64,000 nucleotides of DNA from Planctomycetota bacterium (GCA_016712285.1 JADJRK010000001.1:2294001-2358000), one strand, 5' to 3'; positions 1-9,318 are shown, counted from the stretch's first letter. A program made the numbers and translations. The notes: generated from the sequence alone by a model not told the origin.

Positions 1-168
1 AAGGAAACCGCGACTGACAAGAGTGTGCGCCAGGACGAAATCCGCGCGCGCAAGGTCGCCGAAATCCGCAAGCAAGCCGCCGACTACATGAAGGGCGGCG
101 CTGGTGCTGGTGGCGGTGACACCGAGGAAAAAGACAAGAAAGAAAAGAAGGAAGAGGAAGAAGAGTAG
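1..168 (+). CDS. C-terminal end of an unidentified charged protein (5' truncated)
   Basis: The reading frame is open from the first base and ends at TAG 166-168, giving the last 55 residues of a protein whose start lies outside the window. The visible part is an Arg/Lys/Glu-rich helix followed by a Gly/Ala linker and a tail made almost only of Lys and Glu. Such highly charged tails are not diagnostic of a family. The frame is supported by a good intrinsic terminator 20 bp downstream. I do not recognise the protein. Confidence 0.6.
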   Translation, partial: KETATDKSVRQDEIRARKVAEIRKQAADYMKGGAGAGGGDTEEKDKKEKKEEEEE

Positions 169-188
169 CTCAAACGATCAAACCACAA

Positions 189-214
189 GGCGGGCCCCTC
201 GGGGCCCGCCTTTT
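189..214 (+). terminator. Intrinsic terminator
   Basis: Ten-base GC arms at 189-198 and 201-210 form a hairpin followed by TTTT (211-214). It lies between the convergent genes ending at 168 (+) and 232 (-) and suits the plus-strand gene. On the other strand there is no clear U-run. Confidence 0.8.
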
Positions 215-231
215 ACTTGCCCACTTCTTGC

Positions 232-1383
232 CTACTTGTGGTACTCCACTGTGGCGCGCACCAGCGCTTCTGCCAGTGCATCCAGCACGGCGGTATCAAC
301 ATCGGGGTCAGCAAACACAAGCGACACTCGCCGGCCGTCTTCGCCTTCGGTGTTGTTCCAGCGCGCCACCCGCAGGTTTAGCGCGCCCTGCATGCCGTCG
401 TGGTATTCTTGAGCGTCTTCGCGCGTGTCCCAAGTCGTGACGCGCAGGGTGATCCATGAAGCGCCTTTGCGCGCCGTGACTTCAATGTCGCCTCCCCAGC
501 CCGCAGCAGCAGCGGCAGAGTCCGACACACCGGCGCGGTGCATCGCGACCAGCACGCTGAACTCGCCCGTGGTGGTTGATGCTTCGGCCTTGAAGCCCGC
601 GGGCCACGGCAGGTCGGCGGGCAGGCTGACCCGGTCCGGAAGCTCCGCCGGGTACTTTTCCGGGTGCAGGATCTGCTCGGTGGACTTCGGCAGCGCCTTG
701 AAGGCGGCGTCGACAGCCTCATAACCGTCGCGCTCTTTCAGATTCTGTACGAACACCGCGCCGTACGAATAGTACAGCACGCGCAGCCACGCCCCGTCGT
801 CGCTGAGATCGGTTGGCTGCTTGACCTCGGTAATGCGCTTCACGTGCGGGTTGTCGGGCAACGCATCGATCATGACCTGTACCGCCTGGCCCTCGATCAG
901 CGCCGTGACGGTATTGTCTTCGTCTTGCGTCGTGACGGCCTTGTGCAGCTTGGCCAGGTCGTACAGCTGGTCCTGAAGCGCGTGCGTGCCTTCGTGCAGG
1001 CGCAGGCCGAACGCGCGCTTGTTGCCCGCAGCCTCGGGCACAAGGTACATGGCCTTGGTGTCGTACTTGTAGAAACCCAGGATGTTCTCCGGCGCGTAGT
1101 CGCCCCAAGACTTCACTTCGGCTTCAAGTTCTTCCTGCGAAAACACATACACCGGCACCCGCGTCTTGAACTTGCGGCCGGTCACCTGCTCGATCAAGCC
1201 GACCGCGCGGGTCTGTTCGGGCGCGTCGGCGGCTTCCAATTTCCCGCGAGTTTCAGCCTTGGGTGCGGGCTCGGGTTCAGGCTTGGGCTCAGGTTTGTTC
1301 TGCGGTACGGGTTCGTTGGCTGGCTGTGGCTCTGGATTGGAACAGCCGGCAAGCAGCAGCAAAAGCGGGACAAAACGACGCAT
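232..1383 (-). CDS. Lipoprotein with gluzincin-type zinc metallopeptidase motif
   Basis: This 383-residue protein starts with a lipoprotein signal (lipobox LAGC, Cys14), so it is probably anchored in the periplasm or outer membrane. A Pro/Glu-rich linker (about 17-45) follows. The core carries HEGTH at residues 130-134 and a downstream EG at 164-165, the arrangement of a gluzincin-like zinc site (two His plus a later Glu). The HExTHALQDQ context resembles archaeal and bacterial surface metallopeptidase-like proteins of the Hvo_1808 type. Activity is inferred from the motif only and the substrate is unknown. The start is set by the lipoprotein signal. Confidence 0.6.
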   Translation of the reverse strand: MRRFVPLLLLLAGCSNPEPQPANEPVPQNKPEPKPEPEPAPKAETRGKLEAADAPEQTRAVGLIEQVTGRKFKTRVPVYVFSQEELEAEVKSWGDYAPENILGFYKYDTKAMYLVPEAAGNKRAFGLRLHEGTHALQDQLYDLAKLHKAVTTQDEDNTVTALIEGQAVQVMIDALPDNPHVKRITEVKQPTDLSDDGAWLRVLYYSYGAVFVQNLKERDGYEAVDAAFKALPKSTEQILHPEKYPAELPDRVSLPADLPWPAGFKAEASTTTGEFSVLVAMHRAGVSDSAAAAAGWGGDIEVTARKGASWITLRVTTWDTREDAQEYHDGMQGALNLRVARWNNTEGEDGRRVSLVFADPDVDTAVLDALAEALVRATVEYHK

Positions 1384-1470
1384 GGGTAGACCTCCAGCGG
1401 CACTTTAGCGAATTCTGCGCTACCATTCAGGGCTTCAGAGTGTTTCATGGCCATCAAGCGGAGACTTCAT

Positions 1471-2211
1471 ATGCGTATGCTGCTTTCTCTGTGCGTGTTG
1501 GCACTGGTATTGGTCGGTGGCAATCAACTGGCAGCCCAGAAGGGCGTGCCAGCCGGCGGCCACCCGGGCAAGGCCAAGAACAAGTACAAGCAGTCCGGCG
1601 ACCAGCAGGCCAAAGAGGCCCAGAAGCGCGCGCAAGAAGCCGCCCGTAAAGCCGAGCAGGAAGAGAAAGAAGCTGAACGCGAAGCAGAAAAGGCCGAACG
1701 CGAAGAACGCCGTGCCGAGAAAGATGCAGCCGGCGAAGACAGCGCAGAAAAAGACGCAAACGCACCTGCGGACGGCGAGGCCGTGCCACAACCCGGCGAG
1801 ACGGTGAAGCGCGCGGACAAGGATGCGCAGATCGACAAGTGGATGGATGAACTGAAACTCACAGACAGTGCGTTGCGCGGCAAGTTCAAGACGCTAGCCC
1901 GCGGCGCCTGGGATGACTGCGAGAAAGAAGACAAACGCTACTACGCGGCGCTAAAGAGAACCGACGACGCAGAAGGCCTGAAAAAGCTGGGCACGGAGCA
2001 CAAAGACAACCTTGCCAAGACATGGACCGAGGCAGACGCCGAGGCAACCAAGGACAACCTGCTGGATGCCACGCAGCTCGAAAGCTGGAAGAAGCTGAGC
2101 GAAAACCTGCGCACAGGCACGAACACAGACCGCTGGCTGGCCGCGCAAAGCAAGCCCGCCGAGACCGAGAAGCCCGAGAAGAAAGAAAAGAAGGAAGAGA
2201 CGGAAGACTGA
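1471..2211 (+). CDS. Secreted charged coiled-coil protein
   Basis: The protein (246 aa) begins with a Sec signal peptide (residues 1-23, ending LAAQ). I chose ATG 1471 because GGAG at 1460-1463 is well spaced and the signal peptide begins exactly there; an in-frame ATG at 1447 would add eight hydrophilic residues. Residues 45-100 are an almost uninterrupted Lys/Glu/Ala/Arg helix, likely a coiled coil. The C-terminal half is also helical and ends in a Lys/Glu tail like that of the truncated gene at the start of the window. No catalytic motif is visible and no family is recognised; it is probably periplasmic. Confidence 0.65.
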   Translation: MRMLLSLCVLALVLVGGNQLAAQKGVPAGGHPGKAKNKYKQSGDQQAKEAQKRAQEAARKAEQEEKEAEREAEKAEREERRAEKDAAGEDSAEKDANAPADGEAVPQPGETVKRADKDAQIDKWMDELKLTDSALRGKFKTLARGAWDDCEKEDKRYYAALKRTDDAEGLKKLGTEHKDNLAKTWTEADAEATKDNLLDATQLESWKKLSENLRTGTNTDRWLAAQSKPAETEKPEKKEKKEETED

Positions 2212-2230
2212 TCGACGTAAACATACGAAA

Positions 2231-2254
2231 GGCGCGCCGCTGGGCGCGCCTTTT
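2231..2254. terminator. Bidirectional intrinsic terminator
   Basis: The arms GGCGCGCC (2231-2238 and 2243-2250) flank the loop GCTG. TTTT follows on the plus strand and the preceding GAAA gives a short U-run on the minus strand. It separates the convergent genes ending at 2211 (+) and 2265 (-). Confidence 0.8.
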
Positions 2255-2264
2255 CAACTCCGTT

Positions 2265-4130
2265 TCACTTCACTGGCGCGGCGCGGGCCTTGGCTTTTCG
2301 CAGGCGTTTGCTGGGGGCTTTGCCCTTGGCGAGTTGCTGGCCTTCCTCGTCGGTCAGATAGTCAAGCCGGTCGCTGTCTGCAGCGAGCGCTTCCTCGGCT
2401 GTCAGCGGTTTTGGTATCTGCGGCAAGTCCGCCTTCTTTTTGCGGCGCGGCGCCCTGCGGCGTTTGGGCTTGCCCGCGCTGGGCCCGTCTGCTGAATCGG
2501 CCACTATTGGCTCGCTGCGCCGCTCGACCCTCTTGCGGCGTTTCGGCTTGGTTTCTTCGGGCTGGCCCAACCGAGCACTCAGGTTGCGGGTCAGGAATTC
2601 GGCGGCTTCGCGCACGACATTGTCCACGACGCGGGCGCGGGAGGTATCGCTGCCGACAACCTCGGCCAGGCCCGTCGCTAGGGCGTCGATGCTTTCGCCA
2701 AGTTGCGCGCGGGCGCTGGCAACGCTTTCCGGCACGGGGCCGGGCACGCTGCTGCCGTCAATCGGCGAGTTGTCGCCCGCAAGGCCCAGCCGGCGCTTGA
2801 CCTCGCGCTCGGGGTCGCCGCTGCGCTCCATGATCTTGAACTTCTCGCCGCCCTGGGAGATGACCACGCAGTTGCGGCCGTGGTTCTTGGCCACGTACAG
2901 GGCGCGGTCGCACTGTTCTTTCAGCGCCAGGTCGGTCTGCATGCTGCGGGGGTCAAACTCTGCCACGCCAAAGCTGGCGCTGATCGGCAGCAGGCGCCCG
3001 CGGTCGTCGTAGAACTCCGTGGCTGCAATGATGTGCCGCAGACGCTCGGCGGCCAGCGCCGCTTCGCCCTGTGGTGTGCCGATGGCGACGATGCACAGTT
3101 CTTCGCCGCCATAGCGGTAGACGGTGTCGCTCTCGCGCGCCTCGCGCTTGAGGATATCGGCAACCTGCGTCAGCACGCGGTCGCCGGCCAAGTGGCCGTA
3201 CGTGTCATTGATGTGCTTGAATTTGTCGATGTCCATCATCACCAGGCTCAGGGCACCGCCGCTGCGCTGCGCGACGGCAACCTGCTTCTTCATCTGGTCA
3301 GCGTAGTGGTTGTTGTTGTAGAGCCCTGTTTTTTCATCCTTGATGGCGCGGTCCCAGATGCTGGCGGTCTTGAGACCCAGGCTGACCATGCGCACGAGCT
3401 GTCCGACGGCGCCTTCGTATGCTGGCATTTCGTCCTGGAAGTCCGGCTCGTCGGCGACGTTGCGGGCGATGCGCACCACCCCGCGCACACCGTCGGGCGT
3501 GGAGAAGTACACGGCGATTACGAACTCACCCGTGCGTTCATCCAGGCTGCGCACTTGCCGCCCCAGCCGGATTGCCTCTTCGACCAACGACTGGTCCACG
3601 GCTTCCTGCGTCAGCACCGGCGGAAAGCGGTCTACATGGTTGCGGCGCTCGGCACGGGCCACGGGCCGGCCGGTTTCATCGAGCGTGAACACGCTGATGC
3701 TGTCGCTGCGGGCGAAGTGTTCTAGCTGCTCAAGCACGACGCTGAGAATGCGTTCAAAGTCAACTTCCTGCTTGATCGCCATGCTCACCTGCTGGGCCGC
3801 GCTGACCAGGTCAAGGTTGCGCATCAGGCGTGTGCGTTCTTTGGCAACATCGTCGTTCAGGAAGCGTTGCAGGTTACGGTACTCGGTTTCGAAGCGCACA
3901 CGGGCGCGGTAGGTCGCGCTGGCGAACAGGGCCAGCATCGTCGCCATCAGCGCTGACAACCCGCCGGCGACGGCAATGATCGAATAGGCGAAGGGGTCAT
4001 GCGTAGGCTCGGGGGCAAACGGGTTCATGCGCGTGAAGAAGTAACTCACCAGCACCACGGTCCCGATCGGCAGCAGCAAAGCCACGCCAAGCAGGTAGGT
4101 GCCACGCCATGAAGTTTCAGTCTGCGCCAT
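2265..4130 (-). CDS. Membrane GAF-GGDEF diguanylate cyclase
   Basis: This 621-residue protein would make cyclic di-GMP from two GTP. Two membrane segments (about 12-32 and 48-70) are followed by a coiled coil, a GAF-like sensor domain (about 105-250) and a GGDEF domain. The active-site signature is GGEEL (341-345), a functional variant. An RxxD product-inhibition site (RESD, 332-335) lies five residues before it, so feedback control is expected. The C-terminal ~170 residues are a basic, Lys/Arg-rich low-complexity tail, unusual for the family and possibly nucleic-acid binding. Start at ATG 4130 has a GGGGC stretch upstream; a longer frame would run into the divergent siroheme gene. Confidence 0.85.
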   Translation of the reverse strand: MAQTETSWRGTYLLGVALLLPIGTVVLVSYFFTRMNPFAPEPTHDPFAYSIIAVAGGLSALMATMLALFASATYRARVRFETEYRNLQRFLNDDVAKERTRLMRNLDLVSAAQQVSMAIKQEVDFERILSVVLEQLEHFARSDSISVFTLDETGRPVARAERRNHVDRFPPVLTQEAVDQSLVEEAIRLGRQVRSLDERTGEFVIAVYFSTPDGVRGVVRIARNVADEPDFQDEMPAYEGAVGQLVRMVSLGLKTASIWDRAIKDEKTGLYNNNHYADQMKKQVAVAQRSGGALSLVMMDIDKFKHINDTYGHLAGDRVLTQVADILKREARESDTVYRYGGEELCIVAIGTPQGEAALAAERLRHIIAATEFYDDRGRLLPISASFGVAEFDPRSMQTDLALKEQCDRALYVAKNHGRNCVVISQGGEKFKIMERSGDPEREVKRRLGLAGDNSPIDGSSVPGPVPESVASARAQLGESIDALATGLAEVVGSDTSRARVVDNVVREAAEFLTRNLSARLGQPEETKPKRRKRVERRSEPIVADSADGPSAGKPKRRRAPRRKKKADLPQIPKPLTAEEALAADSDRLDYLTDEEGQQLAKGKAPSKRLRKAKARAAPVK

Positions 4131-4250
4131 CGGGTGCCCCAGCGGGTTATCGGACCATTGGCGCAGATTCTTTAGGGATAAGGACTTGGGGCGGGGATTG
4201 CGGGTTTCGGATTGCGCATTGACGTCGATGCGGTTAATCCAAAATCCGAC

Positions 4251-4829
4251 ATGGCTGAACTTTTCCCCATCTTCCTGAACCTCGCCAAGCGCCCCGTGCT
4301 GGTGGTCGGCGCCGGCAAGGTTGCTGCACGCAAGGTCGAAGCGCTCAGGCTCGCCGGCGCCGAAGTCTACGTGATCGCGCCCGCCGTCTGCGACCAGTTG
4401 CGCGCGCTGGCGACCGGCAACGAGGTCACATTGGAAGAGCGACCGTACCGCAAGGGCGACTGCGAAGGCGCCTTCCTGGTAATCGCCGCCACCGGAGACG
4501 GCGCGGTCAACGCAGCCGTGCGCGCCGAGGCCGAATCGCTCGGCATCCCGGTCAACGCGGTGGACGACCCCGCCAACTGCAGCTTCTACACACCGGCAGT
4601 CGTGCGCATTGGCGACGTGCGCATTGCGGTCAGCACGCAGGGCCACGCGCCGGGCCTGGCGGGCCTGCTGCGGGAACGGCTGGAACAGACGCTGCCGCAG
4701 GCATTGGGCGCGCTGGTCAAAGAGGCCGCCGAATACCGCACACGCCTGAAACAGGAAGAGCCAAGTGAAGCCGAACGCAGCCGAAAATTCCGCGATTGGG
4801 CGAAGCAACGGCTGGACCAACTGTTCTAG
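4251..4829 (+). CDS. Precorrin-2 dehydrogenase / sirohydrochlorin ferrochelatase-like (CysG N-terminal, Met8 family)
   Basis: The protein (192 aa) matches the NAD-dependent precorrin-2 dehydrogenase module of siroheme synthase: an N-terminal FPIFL strand, a Rossmann VVGAGKVAARK motif, and a NAxDDPxxCxF segment before the dimerisation part. It acts in the cytoplasm on precorrin-2, feeding siroheme and, through siroheme, heme d1. NirS, encoded later in the window, needs heme d1, so this gene may serve it. The start ATG 4251 fits the family length and N-terminus; a TTG at 4212 is in frame but would add 13 atypical residues. No strong Shine-Dalgarno is seen. Confidence 0.85.
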   Translation: MAELFPIFLNLAKRPVLVVGAGKVAARKVEALRLAGAEVYVIAPAVCDQLRALATGNEVTLEERPYRKGDCEGAFLVIAATGDGAVNAAVRAEAESLGIPVNAVDDPANCSFYTPAVVRIGDVRIAVSTQGHAPGLAGLLRERLEQTLPQALGALVKEAAEYRTRLKQEEPSEAERSRKFRDWAKQRLDQLF

Positions 4830-4856
4830 ATAACACTGGCCCCGCAAAGGAAACCC

Positions 4857-5483
4857 ATGGCAATCACCATCCAACCCGCTCAGAACGGGCCGTACCTGGT
4901 CAAGGGCGCAACGACAGTGGTCCGCAACGCCGACGGCAAAGCGTTCGAAGCCAAGGGCAGTTGCGCGCTGTGCCGCTGTGGCGGATCACGCAACAAGCCA
5001 TTTTGCGATGGCACCCACGCCTCGAACGGATTCAAGAGCGCGCGCAGCGATGAGCGGCTGCCGAACAAGATCGACAACTACGAGGGCACGGGCATCACCA
5101 TTCACGACAATCGCGGCCTGTGCGCGCACGCAGGAGTCTGCACTGACAACCTGCCCGAAGTGTTCAGGATCAGGCAGGAACCGTGGATCGACCCCGATGG
5201 CGCCGAAGCCGCCCGCGTTGCGCAAGTTGTCGCGCGTTGCCCGTCAGGCGCGCTGAGTTACACGCTGAACCAGCGGCTGTATCGCGACACGGGCGACGCG
5301 GAATCTATATCCTTTGCCCCCAACGGCCCGTATGTGGTTTGCGGCGCGCAACTGGAAGGCGTCGATCCACCCCAGGGGTTCAGCGACCACTGTACGCTTT
5401 GTCGCTGCGGCGGCTCGAAGAACAAGCCGTTCTGCGACGGGACTCACTGGAACCTGAAGTTCGACGAACACGCCGAAGCCTAG
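4857..5483 (+). CDS. Two CDGSH [2Fe-2S] domains flanking a divergent ferredoxin-like domain
   Basis: This 208-residue protein has two complete CDGSH signatures, CRCGGSRNKPFCDGTH and CRCGGSKNKPFCDGTH, near residues 40 and 185, each a site for a [2Fe-2S] cluster bound by three Cys and one His. Between them is a segment with CAHAGVC and a later CPSGA, typical of the Fer4_19 (divergent 4Fe-4S mono-cluster) domain. A soluble redox or Fe-S carrier role is likely; partners are unknown. AAGGAA at 4848-4853 supports ATG 4857. It follows the siroheme gene by 27 bp and is probably cotranscribed. Confidence 0.85.
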   Translation: MAITIQPAQNGPYLVKGATTVVRNADGKAFEAKGSCALCRCGGSRNKPFCDGTHASNGFKSARSDERLPNKIDNYEGTGITIHDNRGLCAHAGVCTDNLPEVFRIRQEPWIDPDGAEAARVAQVVARCPSGALSYTLNQRLYRDTGDAESISFAPNGPYVVCGAQLEGVDPPQGFSDHCTLCRCGGSKNKPFCDGTHWNLKFDEHAEA

Positions 5484-6547
5484 CCAATGGTCGTGACCCC
5501 GACCTTCTGGCCGCTGATGAACAGGCTGCCGTTCTGGATGATGATGGCATGGCTTTGGACCGGGTGGCCTTCCGGTTGCAGCACTAGGAACTCGGTCGCG
5601 TGGCCGATCACGATCCACCAGCGGCCCTTCGCGCCGCTTTGGGCAGAACCGACTGCACCGCCTATGCCGCCCGTGCCTGTGGTGTCGTGACTGGTGCTGA
5701 GGCTGTAGGTGTAGTTGCCGTCGGCGTACAGGTCGAGCACAGCGTCGCTCGTGCGCGAGGCCGTGGTGCCGTCTGCGCGCTTGTTGTAGTGGGTTTCCAT
5801 TTTCAACAGCCGCTTGCCCGCCAACAGCCCGATGGCGTCTTTGCGGCGTTGGGCGTCCTGGGGCTTTGCAAACTGGGCCGACTCTGCCATGGCGTCGATC
5901 ACCTGCTTGATCGACGACTGCTTGTCATCGCTGCCCGACACTGTTGCAAGCATTGCGTTGCCGGCGGGGCCGCGCACAGCCACACTGCGCCCCCGAAACG
6001 TCCCGTAGGCGGTTTGCGCCGTATAGGTCTGCGTGTACAGGCTGTCATCGACGACGGGCGGGCCGTCTGGCTGAAATACCAGCGTATACTGGGCAACCGG
6101 CAGGGGGATCGGCAGCGACAGCAGCGCCCGCAGATTCTCGTCGCCAACGCCGGACAAGCCAATCCAGACACCGCCGATCATTCCCCGCGCCTGCAAGTTC
6201 ACTTGCTCGGCCGCGGGAGGCATCATCGTGAGCATGTAACCACCTGCGCCCTGCACAGCGGTCCAGCCGGCTGGCACGACAAAGCTGACGCCGACCGAAT
6301 CACTTTTGAGGCGAGTGCCGCCGCTGATGCTGACGCCGTAGCGGATCTCTTCGCCATCAAGCGTGTCAGGCACGTCGTCAGGAATGGACTCGGGCGTGAG
6401 GTCCGGACCGGTCGGCGACTTGGTCAGCGGTCCGCCATTGTTCGCAGTGTCAGACGCTGAAGAGTCACCGGTTGAATTGTGCGGGCCCGATGCGCCGCCA
6501 CACGCCGCGAGCAACAACAGGCTGATCATGGCGAAAGTGACTCGCAT
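5480..6547 (-). CDS. Hypothetical lipoprotein
   Basis: The product (355 aa) begins with a lipoprotein signal (LLAAC, Cys16) and a Ser/Thr/Asn/Gly-rich linker to about residue 65. The rest looks like a soluble beta-rich domain and contains VPAGWTAV, a pattern often seen in periplasmic proteins that bind or stabilise other components. No catalytic residues are recognisable. The stop codon overlaps the end of the convergent CDGSH gene by four bases (5480-5483), so there is no room for a terminator between them. Function unknown. Confidence 0.65.
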   Translation of the reverse strand: MRVTFAMISLLLLAACGGASGPHNSTGDSSASDTANNGGPLTKSPTGPDLTPESIPDDVPDTLDGEEIRYGVSISGGTRLKSDSVGVSFVVPAGWTAVQGAGGYMLTMMPPAAEQVNLQARGMIGGVWIGLSGVGDENLRALLSLPIPLPVAQYTLVFQPDGPPVVDDSLYTQTYTAQTAYGTFRGRSVAVRGPAGNAMLATVSGSDDKQSSIKQVIDAMAESAQFAKPQDAQRRKDAIGLLAGKRLLKMETHYNKRADGTTASRTSDAVLDLYADGNYTYSLSTSHDTTGTGGIGGAVGSAQSGAKGRWWIVIGHATEFLVLQPEGHPVQSHAIIIQNGSLFISGQKVGVTTIG

Positions 6548-6591
6548 AGTCCGGCTCCGGTGCCGTTGCGGGTTGAGTGCGACAAAGCACG

Positions 6592-8127
6592 CTAGAACTC
6601 TGCGCCGATTCTCAGCACGTAGTAGGTGTTGGGCACGTCCTTGGGCACGTTGCGGAACTGCTTGAAGTCTTCGTCGTTGATCACGATTTCGAAACCCAGG
6701 ATCACGTTGCGCGCGAGCGTGAAGTTCACGCCAACCATGAACTCGCGCCGATTGGCCGCGAAGCCCGCAGCATCGGCCAGGCTGAAACCAGGCACGGCGC
6801 CAGACGACACCCGCAACAGACCCGCAAACGGGTCCGTGACGTCGAGCGGGTTGTCGTTGTTGTTGGTGACCAGCTCGCTGTACCGGAACAGCGGCGTGAT
6901 ACGCAGAAAGAACGGGATGCGAGGCAGCTCAAACGTGTAGCGCGCCTCAACTCCCCACGCGTCGCGCGTAAAGCGGCCGTCTTCCGCATGAATGTAGTGC
7001 GACTGCACAAACAGGTCGCCGCCGGCAAGGCGAAAAGCGAAGTCAATGTTCGCACCCAGCCTCCACTTGCCCCGACGCACACGCCCGTTGGGGTCGGCCT
7101 GCGTGCCGCCCTTGAAGGGAATGCGCATCATGCCCTCAATCAGCGCCACTTCGTTGCGGCTTAGCTGATCGATGCTGCCCCAGCCCAGAATGTGGATGTA
7201 ATTGGTGTTGGCGGCGGTGACGGCTTCGGGGCTGAAATGCGAGTCGTTGCGCAGGAAGCTCGTGGCATTGAAGTCAAAGATGAACCCGGCACCGAATTCG
7301 GACTGGATGTAGCGGCTGACCTCGCGGGGGTCGTCAAGGCCGCGGATGTAGCGGGTCTTGTCATCCTGCATCATGGGGTAGTTCAGGCTGTCGTCGACAT
7401 GGCCGCGGCCGAGCAGCGTGCCGTCGCTCAGCGCACCCACCATATAGAAGTTCTGCATGATGCGCAGCGTGTACCGGATCTGCGCTACTTCATCCTGGTG
7501 AAAGGCCCGGTGGCCCAATGCCATCGTCTCGCTGCCGCGGGACTGGCGCCAGAAGTGCCCGTCGATGCCAAACAGAAAGCTGTCCGCGATGTATCCCGAC
7601 GGCAGAAACTGTCCCAGCGGCTTGTTGTAGACGACGATCGCCTTGGGGACCTCGATGATGTCCTGGTCCAGCAACGAGTAATCGCCGTTGTACTGGATGC
7701 TCAGTTCACTCTCGACCACGTCGCTGTAGCCGGCAAACACCGTGAACCACGCGCGGCTAAGGTTGATGCCGCTTGCCGCGCGCGAGCCGCCGCCCGGCTG
7801 GTCACCCTTGGGACTGTGCTGGCCCTGGCGGTATTTGACCATGATGCCGCCGCTGAATTCGAGAAAAAGTTCACGCCGCGAACGCAGGGGCGCAAAATCT
7901 TCAAATCGACGACGTACCGCATCGTCCACCTCGTCGCGGATGAGTTGCTCAAAGCCCGTGCGCTGGCGGGCAAGTGCCGCTTCAAGTTCCTCGCGGGTAA
8001 TGCCGCCTTCGCGGCTTTCGCCGTTGCCGCCGCCATTGTCAGGCGGAAGGGCCGGTTGTGCCGCAAGCGGGCCTGCGACCAGGGTGGCCAGAAAGATGAA
8101 CCGAATCACGGACGTCAAGACCTTCAC
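6592..8127 (-). CDS. Outer-membrane beta-barrel, porin-like protein
   Basis: The predicted product (511 aa) has a signal peptide ending GPLAAQ, then a coiled segment with many Glu/Arg, then a long series of alternating amphipathic strands, finishing in a C-terminal Phe preceded by RIGAE, the typical insertion signature of outer-membrane barrels. The pattern resembles phosphate-selective-porin-like barrels. Substrate cannot be inferred. I chose GTG 8127 because the signal peptide begins there; an ATG at 8220 is in frame but would place about 30 polar residues first. No convincing Shine-Dalgarno is seen, so the start is uncertain. Confidence 0.7.
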   Translation of the reverse strand: MKVLTSVIRFIFLATLVAGPLAAQPALPPDNGGGNGESREGGITREELEAALARQRTGFEQLIRDEVDDAVRRRFEDFAPLRSRRELFLEFSGGIMVKYRQGQHSPKGDQPGGGSRAASGINLSRAWFTVFAGYSDVVESELSIQYNGDYSLLDQDIIEVPKAIVVYNKPLGQFLPSGYIADSFLFGIDGHFWRQSRGSETMALGHRAFHQDEVAQIRYTLRIMQNFYMVGALSDGTLLGRGHVDDSLNYPMMQDDKTRYIRGLDDPREVSRYIQSEFGAGFIFDFNATSFLRNDSHFSPEAVTAANTNYIHILGWGSIDQLSRNEVALIEGMMRIPFKGGTQADPNGRVRRGKWRLGANIDFAFRLAGGDLFVQSHYIHAEDGRFTRDAWGVEARYTFELPRIPFFLRITPLFRYSELVTNNNDNPLDVTDPFAGLLRVSSGAVPGFSLADAAGFAANRREFMVGVNFTLARNVILGFEIVINDEDFKQFRNVPKDVPNTYYVLRIGAEF

Positions 8128-8304
8128 GCGTCGAATTGTGAGGGGTTGGGGGTCAGTCGTCAACGCCCGCTTGAACCTTGTGCAGTTAGTTCGATAATGC
8201 TTGGGTTCCACAGCAGGCAAGCTACATTGACTCCCCCTTGGGGGCTGTTAGGTTAGTCGGATTGTCCAAATTGGCGAGGCCCGGCGGAAGCGGGGAAGGA
8301 ACGT

Positions 8305-9075
8305 ATGCCCCATACCGATGCCGGTTCTAAGGACGGCGTCATGGTCGTGCGCATGGTCACGGCTACGGATGTCGGCTTGCAACGCAAGAACAACGAAGAC
8401 TCCTGCGCAACGCTGGACGATGCAGGGCTTTGTGTGGTTGCAGACGGCATGGGTGGCCACTTGGGGGGCGAAATTGCCTCCAACATTGCCATTGAGACCG
8501 TGACCGAAGCGTTCAAGTCTCGCGGCAAGGGCGGGCACGACGAACGCAAAGACGCCGAACTGCTTCAAAAGACGATCAAAGCCGCGAACAAAGAAATCTA
8601 CCGCCGCGGCAATGCCGACGCGGCCCTCAAGAATATGGGCACCACGATTGTGGCTGCCGTGTTCGACGGCGACTACGTCGTGACCGCAAACGTCGGCGAC
8701 AGCCGCATTTACAGGCTTCGGGACGGAAAACTGGCGCAAGTGACCGAAGACCACTCGTGGGTCGGCGAGTTGCGCAAGAAGAACCTGATCAGCGAAGAAG
8801 ACGCCCGCAGCCACCCACTCAAGAACATCATTACCCGCGCGCTCGGCATGGAACAGACCGTCGAGGTCGACGTGAAGTGGGAAAAGGCCAAGGCCGGCGA
8901 TGTCTATCTGCTGTGCACGGACGGCTTGACCGACCTGGTGCCCGACGGTGAGATCCAGGCCCACATGTTGAAGCCGGGCACGACGCTTGAAGCCATGGCT
9001 GCCAGCCTGATCGAAGCCGCCAACAACGCCGGCGGCAGCGACAACATCACGCTAGGCCTGTGCCGGGTCGAGTAA
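8305..9075 (+). CDS. PP2C-family serine/threonine protein phosphatase
   Basis: At 256 residues the protein is a bare PP2C (PPM) domain. Metal-binding Asp residues are visible in NNED (residues 29-32), ADGMGGHLGGE (46-56), CTDGLTD and the final SDNIT motif. It dephosphorylates phosphoserine/threonine using two Mn or Mg ions, normally opposing a Hanks-type kinase, which is not in this window. AAGGA precedes ATG 8305. A TTGACT at 8227-8232 with a poor -10 at 8249-8254 is a possible promoter. There is no membrane segment, so the enzyme is cytoplasmic. Confidence 0.9.
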   Translation: MPHTDAGSKDGVMVVRMVTATDVGLQRKNNEDSCATLDDAGLCVVADGMGGHLGGEIASNIAIETVTEAFKSRGKGGHDERKDAELLQKTIKAANKEIYRRGNADAALKNMGTTIVAAVFDGDYVVTANVGDSRIYRLRDGKLAQVTEDHSWVGELRKKNLISEEDARSHPLKNIITRALGMEQTVEVDVKWEKAKAGDVYLLCTDGLTDLVPDGEIQAHMLKPGTTLEAMAASLIEAANNAGGSDNITLGLCRVE

Positions 9076-9099
9076 TCAGACGAAACAATTGCAGCGCGG

Positions 9100-9318
9100 C
9101 TACTTCTCGCGGATCTTGCGAAGTTCCTCAGCAATTTTGCCAAGGTGGTCGTTGGTCTTGTCGAGCTTGTCGGCAATCGGCTTGAACGTCTTGAGCTCTT
9201 TGACCTCGCTGGTCAGGCTCTCCACGGCGCGCTTGAGGTAATCGACCTGCTTGCCGATGTCGGCAAGGTCATTGATTTCGCGGGCGACGTCTTTGATGGC
9301 GTTAGATTCGTCAGACAT
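9100..9318 (-). CDS. Small coiled-coil protein
   Basis: This 72-residue protein is entirely helical, with heptad-like spacing of Ile/Leu and many Lys/Glu, and would form a coiled coil. ATG 9318 is preceded by a strong GGAGG at good spacing, which supports a real gene despite its size. It is convergent with the phosphatase gene and has no recognised domain. Function unknown. Confidence 0.6.
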   Translation of the reverse strand: MSDESNAIKDVAREINDLADIGKQVDYLKRAVESLTSEVKELKTFKPIADKLDKTNDHLGKIAEELRKIREK

